Of a DNA stretch of 11,481 bases, positions 7,797 through 11,481 are shown one piece after another. The notes below the pieces were generated by a model. The model saw only the letters and a list, made by a program, of their open reading frames with translations, was not told the origin of the DNA and ran no database searches. Position 1 is the first letter of the stretch. Each line of letters starts with the position of its first letter. This DNA is from JAVBOD01 sp031551045 (GTDB taxonomy: Bacteria > Bacteroidota > Bacteroidia > Bacteroidales > UBA932), in contig JAVBOD010000004.1 of the NCBI GenBank assembly GCA_031551045.1, positions 1 through 11,481 on the forward strand. The letters run 5' to 3'. Made by a program: the position numbers and the translations under genes.

Positions 7797-7902
7797 TTTA
7801 CCCCTAAATCCCCTAAAGGGGACTTGTGCAAAGTGCTGTATTGCTGCGTCCACCCAGGGGGTAAACACTAAAGAAAAATGCTTTTTAAACAGCCCCCTTA
7901 GG
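7797..7902. repeat. G/C-run intergenic element with several competing inverted repeats, ahead of murI
   Basis: CCCCTAAA occurs twice in tandem (7801-7808 and 7810-7817), the second copy running into GGGG to give a local CCCC-TAAA-GGGG hairpin (7810-7821). TTTACCCC at 7797-7804 is the perfect inverse of GGGGTAAA at 7858-7865. CCTAAAGGGGACT (7812-7824) is an imperfect inverse of AGCCCCCTTAGG (7891-7902), and AGGGGG (7856-7861) could also pair with CCCCCT (7893-7898). These pairings exclude one another. CCCCTAAA/AAGGGG motifs like this are familiar to me from intergenic repeats in Bacteroidota, so a dispersed repeat remnant is likely. A folded murI leader is the alternative. The last arm ends 9 bases before the murI ATG. 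Confidence 0.5.
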
Positions 7903-7911
7903 TATTAAAAA

Positions 7912-8718
7912 ATGTCTGTAAACGCAAATAGCAATAACCCCATTGGAATGTTCGATTCCGGCGTAGGCGGCCTCTCGGTGTGGCGCGAGATGGCAACGCT
8001 GCTGCCTCACGAGCACAGCATCTATTATGCCGACAGCGCTTTTTGCCCCTATGGCGCCAAACCGCCGGAAGCTATTATTGCGCGGTGCGAACATATTACC
8101 GATTTCTTGCTCGCTAAACAATGCAAACTCATGGTGGTGGCTTGCAACACAGCAACGGCTGCCGCTATCGATCATTTACGCAAAAAATACGATGTACCTT
8201 TCGTAGGCATGGAGCCGGCGGTGAAACCGGCCGCGTTGCATTCGGCCACCGGCGTCGTGGGAGTGTTGGCTACCCTTGGTACGTTTAAGGGGCGTTTGTA
8301 CCACGAAACCTCGGAGCGTTTTGCGGCAAACGTAAAAATCATAGAACAGCCCGGCGATGGTTTGGTAGAACTGGTGGAGGCCGGAAAAACCGATAGCCTG
8401 GAAGCCGTAAAATTGCTGAAAAAATATATAGGCCCGATGCTGGAAGCCGGCATGGACCATTTGGTGCTGGGCTGCACGCATTACCCGTTTTTAATTCCGG
8501 CTATCAAAACCATTACCGGCAACCGCGTAACAATCTTAGATCCGGCGCCGGCGGTTGCCAAGCGGGTGCAATTTCTATTAAACGAATATCAACTGTTAAA
8601 TATTTCCGGCGCTACGGCCCGGCATGCCTTTTTCTCGAGCGGGAATGTGCACGCCCTCAAAAATATGTTGCAAAGCATCGGGATAAATACTATACCGAAA
8701 CAACAAATGTTGCATTAA
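7912..8718 (+). CDS. murI: Glutamate racemase
   Basis: Interconverts L- and D-glutamate in the cytoplasm, supplying D-Glu for the peptidoglycan stem peptide; cofactor-independent two-cysteine mechanism. The 268-residue product has the N-terminal G-M-F-D15-S16-G-V-G-G-L signature. The first catalytic cysteine is in V-A-C78-N-T-A-T-A and the second in L-G-C188-T-H-Y-P-F, with the Y-A-D-S and P-Y-G substrate loop at about 40-50. Length is normal. The ATG at 7912 is the only sensible start, with eight or nine residues before the conserved strand. The gene is separated from ompH by a terminator and a repeat-like leader, so it probably has its own transcript. No terminator is seen after it. In Bacteroidales murI commonly ends this cluster, which supports the assignment. 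Confidence 0.97.
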   Translation: MSVNANSNNPIGMFDSGVGGLSVWREMATLLPHEHSIYYADSAFCPYGAKPPEAIIARCEHITDFLLAKQCKLMVVACNTATAAAIDHLRKKYDVPFVGMEPAVKPAALHSATGVVGVLATLGTFKGRLYHETSERFAANVKIIEQPGDGLVELVEAGKTDSLEAVKLLKKYIGPMLEAGMDHLVLGCTHYPFLIPAIKTITGNRVTILDPAPAVAKRVQFLLNEYQLLNISGATARHAFFSSGNVHALKNMLQSIGINTIPKQQMLH

Positions 8719-8756
8719 CGAAAAGAAGACATAAGAAGCCATTATAAAAAAATTAT

Positions 8757-8764
8757 TATTTTTG
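8757..8764 (+). promoter_or_regulatory. Predicted -7 element for the small barrel gene at 8845
   Basis: TATTTTTG fits TAnnTTTG and lies in the 126-bp gap between murI and the next gene. It ends 80 bases before the ATG, implying a leader of about 70 nt, longer than for other genes here. The surrounding sequence is very A/T-rich, which raises the chance of a random match, and no -33 TTTG is visible. Confidence 0.35.
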
Positions 8765-8844
8765 TACCGAAAAAAATAATAGGCGATAGAAACCTTACAA
8801 GTAGCAATTCAATTTTAAAACAATTATAAACTAAAACAACCTTT

Positions 8845-9396
8845 ATGAAAAAATTATTATTTTTTGTAGTAGCCTTACTTTTTGTGACTGCTACCAACAC
8901 CGCCAACGCACAAAAACCCATTGAACCGATGGAAATAGGCGCATGGACTGTTAATGCCGGCCTTGGCCTCGGAAACTTCTATGGAGCTGGTGGCGGAACA
9001 GGCTTTGGAATTAAAGCTGCTTTGGAACACGGTATGTGGGAAGCAGGCCCGGGCGTTATTACGTTAGGTGGAGAATTAGGTTGGGCTAATAACTCAGAGA
9101 GCGCTATGGGCTATTCAGCCAGTGTAAATCAGTTTTCTGTGGCAGCTCGTAGCGCTTGGCACCATGGCTGGAATGTAGAAGGACTTGATACTTACGGAGG
9201 TTTCTCAATAGGGCCGGCATTTCAATTTTTCTCGACAAATCTGTCAGGTTTAGCTTCTGGAAGTTCTAATACCACACATTTTTATTTTGGTTTTTTTGTG
9301 GGCGCTTCTTATTTCTTTACGCCTAATTTCGGGGTTAATGCCGAATTCGGCTATAATGTTACTGCAATGCAGGCGGGTATTGTGTACAAATTCTAA
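8845..9396 (+). CDS. Small predicted outer-membrane beta-barrel protein
   Basis: A 183-residue protein I do not recognise by name. It begins with a clear signal peptide (MKKLLFFVVALLFV) cleaved after about residue 22 (A-N-A before Gln23). The mature part is Gly- and aromatic-rich with alternating hydrophobic residues: N-A-G-L-G-L-G-N-F-Y-G, V-I-T-L-G-G-E-L-G-W, F-S-V-A-A-R-S-A-W, F-Y-F-G-F-F-V-G-A-S-Y-F-F. It closes with A-G-I-V-Y-K-F, whose terminal Phe is the normal BAM-recognised barrel end. Size and strand count suggest an eight-strand OmpA/OmpX/OmpW-like barrel, which is inference. It is flanked by its own predicted promoter and a strong terminator, so it is probably monocistronic. It faces a second small barrel gene across the repeat-filled intergenic region. 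Confidence 0.85.
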   Translation: MKKLLFFVVALLFVTATNTANAQKPIEPMEIGAWTVNAGLGLGNFYGAGGGTGFGIKAALEHGMWEAGPGVITLGGELGWANNSESAMGYSASVNQFSVAARSAWHHGWNVEGLDTYGGFSIGPAFQFFSTNLSGLASGSSNTTHFYFGFFVGASYFFTPNFGVNAEFGYNVTAMQAGIVYKF

Positions 9397-9418
9397 TTTC
9401 ATTAATACATAGCATTAC

Positions 9419-9444
9419 AAAACCCGCCAACCGGCGGGTTTTTT
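9419..9444 (+). terminator. Intrinsic terminator of the 8845-9396 gene
   Basis: AAAACCCGCC (9419-9428) and GGCGGGTTTT (9433-9442) form a perfect 10-bp stem around AACC. T's run from 9439 to 9444, then one G and more T's. It lies 22 bases after the stop codon. Confidence 0.92.
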
Positions 9445-9485
9445 GTTTTTAAATTAAGCCGAGGCATGAATAATAGTTCAATAAA

Positions 9486-9553
9486 ATCCCGGAGGGATTA
9501 TCGCCCGGTAGCATAAACAATTGAAGAACACAACCGGCATCCCGTTAGAGCGC
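9486..9553 (+). repeat. Intergenic hairpin repeat, copy A
   Basis: Starts with the hairpin ATCCC-GGA-GGGAT (9486-9498), continues TATCGCCCGGTAG to 9511, and has ACAACC at 9530-9535 followed by GCATCCCGTTAGAG. Copy C has the same parts in the same order: its CAACC lies 44 bases from the unit start versus 45 here. The second hairpin is degenerate in this copy. The right boundary is approximate. Confidence 0.7.
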
Positions 9554-9560
9554 CTTTATT

Positions 9561-9597
9561 GCTACCAAGCGATAATGCCTACGGCATTGTTTTATCG
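9561..9597 (-). repeat. Intergenic hairpin repeat, copy B (inverted)
   Basis: Read on the minus strand this copy has ATGCC-GTA-GGCAT, then TATCGCTTGGTAGC, the same core as copies A and C. Its hairpin arms differ from theirs (GCC/GGC in place of CCC/GGG), but both arms changed together so pairing is kept. An outer pair CGATAA (9570-9575) / TTATCG (9592-9597) could lengthen the stem. Confidence 0.7.
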
Positions 9598-9648
9598 TTC
9601 ATAATTTCAAGCTTATCAATATCCACAATCCGGTATCTAATAGCTACT

Positions 9649-9718
9649 ATCCCGTAGGGATTATCGCTTGGTAGAAAACATAGTGTACACGACAACCATG
9701 CATTCCCTAGGAATGCAT
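9649..9718 (+). repeat. Intergenic hairpin repeat, copy C, with a perfect second palindrome
   Basis: Begins ATCCC-GTA-GGGAT (9649-9661), continues TATCGCTTGGTAG to 9674, has ACAACC at 9692-9697, and ends in the palindrome ATGCATTCC-CTA-GGAATGCAT (9698-9718), two perfect 9-bp arms. This is the most complete of the three copies. The pattern of a three-base centre between paired arms plus a GGTAG tail resembles repeats I recall from other Bacteroidota intergenic regions; I cannot assign a family name. Confidence 0.72.
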
Positions 9719-9740
9719 CCTTCTATTCTATCCGAAAATT

Positions 9741-9782
9741 AAAAAGGACGGGAGCTTTCAACAAAAAGCTCCCGTCCTTTTT
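9741..9782. terminator. Bidirectional intrinsic terminator
   Basis: An 18-bp perfect stem pairs 9741-9758 (A-run, GGACGGGAGC, TTT) with 9765-9782 around the loop CAACAA. It has T's at the 3' end on both strands (AAAAA at 9741-9745 serves the minus strand; TTTTT at 9778-9782 the plus strand). It mainly serves the minus-strand gene ending at 9805, and would also stop any plus-strand read-through past 9444. A smaller GC hairpin at 9784-9796 lies between it and the stop codon. Confidence 0.92.
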
Positions 9783-9804
9783 CCCGCCGGGGGCGGATGT
9801 TTTT

Positions 9805-10293
9805 TTAGAAGAAAATGGTGAAGCCTAAACCCAATGTACATCTTACATCGTATCCTTTGGAGAAAGGAATCCAAAGCGACAACATGGGGTCGAGCGCTAC
9901 ATGGTCGTGGATGAAAATGCTATAGCCGCCTTCCAATGTCAAAGCAAAAGCAGAATCTATATCTTTCTGCTTCTCCATGCCCAATAAAGCTCCGGCAAAA
10001 AAACTTCCGTTATCCTTGTGGGCTATGTAGTAACGGGCGCCGAGGTCTATACTGAAGCGGCTGTAGTCTTTTGCAAAGTCCATTCCTAATCCGCCCATTA
10101 TGGCAAAATCGTTGGCTATGAAACAGCCGGCGCGGGCGCCTAAGCCAAAGGAAACATTGCCATCGGCAATTGATAAGTCGGCGCCGGTAATGCGAGTGCT
10201 TACAAGGAAGTCGCCTTTACTTAAAGAAGGTTGGGCAATGGCTGCTATAGTCGTCAGTAGGAAAGCAGCTGTCATAACTAAAAGTTTTTTCAT
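9805..10293 (-). CDS. Small predicted outer-membrane beta-barrel protein (minus strand)
   Basis: A 162-residue exported protein I do not recognise by name. The signal peptide spans about residues 1-20 (MKKLLVMTAAFLL, cleavage after A-I-A before Gln21). The rest is made of short amphipathic strands with turns: D-F-L-V-S-T-R, V-S-F-G-L-G-A-R-A-G, F-S-I-D-L-G-A-R-Y-Y-I, F-F-A-G-A-L-L-G-M-E, L-T-L-E-G-G-Y-S-I, and a final C-T-L-G-L-G-F-T-I-F-F. The terminal F-F and about eight strands fit a minimal OmpX/OmpW-like barrel; this is inference from pattern. It shares only the general design with the gene at 8845. It lies 117 bp downstream of the MarR-family gene on the same strand, with its own predicted promoter, and ends at a strong terminator. 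Confidence 0.84.
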   Translation of the reverse strand: MKKLLVMTAAFLLTTIAAIAQPSLSKGDFLVSTRITGADLSIADGNVSFGLGARAGCFIANDFAIMGGLGMDFAKDYSRFSIDLGARYYIAHKDNGSFFAGALLGMEKQKDIDSAFALTLEGGYSIFIHDHVALDPMLSLWIPFSKGYDVRCTLGLGFTIFF

Positions 10294-10323
10294 AGTATTT
10301 TTTGTTTAATTGTTTTAACACTA

Positions 10324-10355
10324 CAAAAGAATATGTTTTCTTTTAAAAGAACAAA
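10324..10355 (-). promoter_or_regulatory. Predicted promoter with embedded 14-bp palindrome, upstream of the minus-strand barrel gene
   Basis: On the minus strand, TTTG (plus bases 10352-10355) lies 20 bp before TTCTTTTG (10324-10331), a one-mismatch TAnnTTTG, giving the expected Bacteroidota -33/-7 spacing. The -7 element ends 30 bases before the ATG, like other genes here. The spacer contains the perfect palindrome TTCTTTTAAAAGAA (10338-10351), a plausible operator. Low sequence complexity tempers this. Confidence 0.45.
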
Positions 10356-10410
10356 TATTTCCCTCTTTTTTTATCTGCGCGTTTCTAACGGAGCGATATA
10401 AAACATTCCG

Positions 10411-10770
10411 TCAGTTTTCTTTAACTATCGCCCTCAATAGCTCCGGCGGCTTAATGCTCGTTTTTTTAATTTTCTTCATCAGTAATTTTCCTTCCGGCGT
10501 AAGCGAAAAATACATTTGCCGTTTATCTTCATGGCCGTGCATACGTTGCACCAATCCTTTTTCTTCTATCGAACAAATAACTTTCGATGCGTTGGAGCTT
10601 GTCAAACCCAGCAAAGCCGCTATTTCTCCCGAACTCAGCCGCTCGGTTTTCGACAAGGAACAAAGCGCCATGCCTTCGTTAAGGCAAAGCCCGTATGCTT
10701 GCTCGAACGATAGTTCGTATTGGGCAATGGCGCGGTAAATGTCGCGAATTTTACATAATGTTTCTTCCAT
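10411..10770 (-). CDS. MarR-family winged-helix transcriptional regulator
   Basis: A 119-residue predicted dimeric DNA-binding repressor, cytoplasmic. The wHTH lies at about residues 35-95: L-S-S-G-E-I-A-A-L-L-G-L-T is helix 2/turn, S-S-N-A-S-K-V-I is the recognition helix, and D82-K-R-Q-M-Y-F-S-L-T-P-E-G is the wing, the D-x-R ... L-T-x-x-G signature of MarR. It is shorter than typical MarR proteins (about 140-150), mainly at the ends, so dimer helices may be reduced. Four cysteines (C6, C29, C37, C66) are many for this size, and C66 lies right after the recognition helix; with the flavoprotein-rhodanese gene only 13 bp upstream this suggests thiol or persulfide sensing, which is inference. 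The start ATG at 10768-10770 is the only good choice. Confidence 0.88.
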   Translation of the reverse strand: MEETLCKIRDIYRAIAQYELSFEQAYGLCLNEGMALCSLSKTERLSSGEIAALLGLTSSNASKVICSIEEKGLVQRMHGHEDKRQMYFSLTPEGKLLMKKIKKTSIKPPELLRAIVKEN

Positions 10771-10783
10771 AGAAAAATATCCG

Positions 10784-11481
10784 TTAGTTCACAAGCGTCG
10801 TGGCGGTTGAATAGGTACGGTATCCGCCCGACAGATTTTTGATGTTTTTATACCCGTTTCCCGCCAGAATTTTCAAAGCAAGATATCCGCGTAAGCCGAC
10901 GGCACAATAGGCATAAATAGGCCTGTCTTTCGGCAATTCGTTTAAGCGCGAACGAAGGTCGTCCACCGGAATATTAATGGCGCCCGGAATGGAACCGTGC
11001 ATAAATTCCTCTTTGGTGCGGACGTCAATAATCACGGCTTTCCCGCGTTCGGCGGACTGCAATTGGCGCCACGAAACGGCCGGCATACTTCCGTCGAGAA
11101 TATTGGCGGCTACATAACCGGCTATAGCCAAGGGGTCTTTTGCCGAGGAATACGGCGGTGCATACGCATGTTCTATTTTTATCAAATCATAAATCGTCCC
11201 GCCTTGTTTGATAATAAGCGCAGCCTGATCGATACGCTTGTCCACGCCGTCGTAGCCTACGCACTGTACTCCGAAAAGCTTCCCGTTTGCCGGGTCAAAC
11301 GTCAATTTAATGGTGAGTGGCAACGCATCCGGATAATAGCCCGCGTGCGAGTTGCCGTGCGTAGTGGAGCTTTGATACGGAATTTCCAGTTGCTTCAACC
11401 GTTTGCCGGCCAAGCCTGTTGCGGCAACCGTCAAGTCGAACACTTTGGCGATGGCCGTACCGATAGCTCCTTCGTACTTCG
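10784..11481 (-). CDS. CoA-disulfide reductase/NADH oxidase-like flavoprotein fused to rhodanese domain (N-terminus outside window)
   Basis: The frame is open to the right edge (231 residues visible, starting K-Y-E-G-A-I-G-T-A-I), so the FAD- and NAD-binding domains and the redox cysteine of the flavoprotein lie off-window. Residues about 1-115 are the C-terminal dimerisation domain of the pyridine nucleotide-disulfide oxidoreductase family, with T-A-I-A-K-V-F-D-L-T-V-A-A-T-G-L and H-A-Y-A-P-P-Y-S-S-A-K-D-P, motifs typical of NADH oxidase and CoA-disulfide reductase. Residues about 127-225 are a rhodanese domain: V-I-I-D-V-R-T-K-E-E-F, H-G-S-I-P-G-A-I-N-I-P, and the active-site loop C192-A-V-G-L-R. 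Known fusion proteins of this kind reduce CoA disulfide/persulfide or polysulfide. A GTG at 11443 is in frame but internal to the conserved domain, so it is not the start. Co-transcribed with the MarR gene. Confidence 0.93.
   Translation of the reverse strand, partial: KYEGAIGTAIAKVFDLTVAATGLAGKRLKQLEIPYQSSTTHGNSHAGYYPDALPLTIKLTFDPANGKLFGVQCVGYDGVDKRIDQAALIIKQGGTIYDLIKIEHAYAPPYSSAKDPLAIAGYVAANILDGSMPAVSWRQLQSAERGKAVIIDVRTKEEFMHGSIPGAINIPVDDLRSRLNELPKDRPIYAYCAVGLRGYLALKILAGNGYKNIKNLSGGYRTYSTATTLVN

Larger units (their letters stand above)
9397..9804. other. 408-bp gene-free, structure-rich region between convergent genes
   Basis: No credible coding sequence is seen on either strand. The stretch holds, in order, a terminator (9419-9444), three copies of a hairpin-bearing repeat and an extra palindrome (9486-9718), a bidirectional terminator (9741-9782), and a small CCGCC-GGG-GGCGG hairpin (9784-9796) just past the minus-strand gene stop. 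These are listed separately. Confidence 0.8.

Noticed and set aside
8172..8481. Two overlapping minus-strand open frames inside murI.
   Set aside because: They lie antisense to the catalytic core of a highly conserved enzyme and show no recognisable domain.
9486..9718. Possible CRISPR-like array from the repeated core sequence.
   Set aside because: Only three copies, one of them inverted, with unequal spacing and hairpin arms that vary; no cas gene in the window.
10304..10380. Small gene or RNA in the A/T-rich gap between the MarR gene and the barrel gene.
   Set aside because: Too short and low in complexity; promoter elements and a palindrome explain what is visible.

Overview
The window reads as a chromosomal piece of a member of the Bacteroidota, most likely the order Bacteroidales. 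Three things point there. The gene order nadK - DUF6089-type outer-membrane protein - uppS - bamA - ompH/skp - ompH/skp - murI is the one I associate with Bacteroidales envelope-biogenesis loci. Several genes are preceded by the Bacteroidota -7 promoter element TAnnTTTG instead of a sigma70 -10 box. Most exported proteins carry a short signal peptide ending in A-x-A/Q. I would not name a genus.

Layout. Bases 1-1260 hold the 3' part of an HlyD-type membrane-fusion protein gene that starts before the window; its likely ABC-transporter partner is off the edge. Bases 1421-8718 are the core plus-strand cluster: NAD kinase, a predicted beta-barrel protein, undecaprenyl diphosphate synthase, BamA, two tandem Skp/OmpH periplasmic chaperones, a clear terminator, and glutamate racemase. 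Gaps inside the cluster are mostly 17-66 bp, but TAnnTTTG elements before nadK, bamA and the second ompH suggest internal promoters. The theme is envelope construction: UppS makes the lipid carrier for peptidoglycan and glycan synthesis, MurI supplies D-glutamate for peptidoglycan, Skp-like proteins escort unfolded outer-membrane proteins, and BamA inserts them.

Bases 8845-9396 (plus) and 9805-10293 (minus) are two small, convergent, signal-peptide-bearing predicted outer-membrane beta-barrel proteins. The 408 bp between them contains no gene but is full of structure: a terminator, three copies (two direct, one inverted) of a hairpin-containing intergenic repeat, a further perfect 9-bp-arm palindrome, and an 18-bp-stem bidirectional terminator. 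The small barrel gene on the minus strand follows a MarR-family regulator gene (10411-10770), which follows, 13 bp away, the 3' part of a CoA-disulfide-reductase/NADH-oxidase-like flavoprotein fused to a rhodanese domain (10784 to the right edge). This minus-strand group looks like a thiol/sulfur redox unit; the regulator has four cysteines, and a 14-bp palindrome lies in the predicted promoter of the barrel gene.

I see no tRNA, rRNA, insertion sequence, prophage gene or CRISPR array. Most of the window is conserved housekeeping sequence. The parts most worth a second look are the intergenic repeats at 9486-9718, the G/C-rich alternating pairing segments ahead of murI, and the possible MarR operator.
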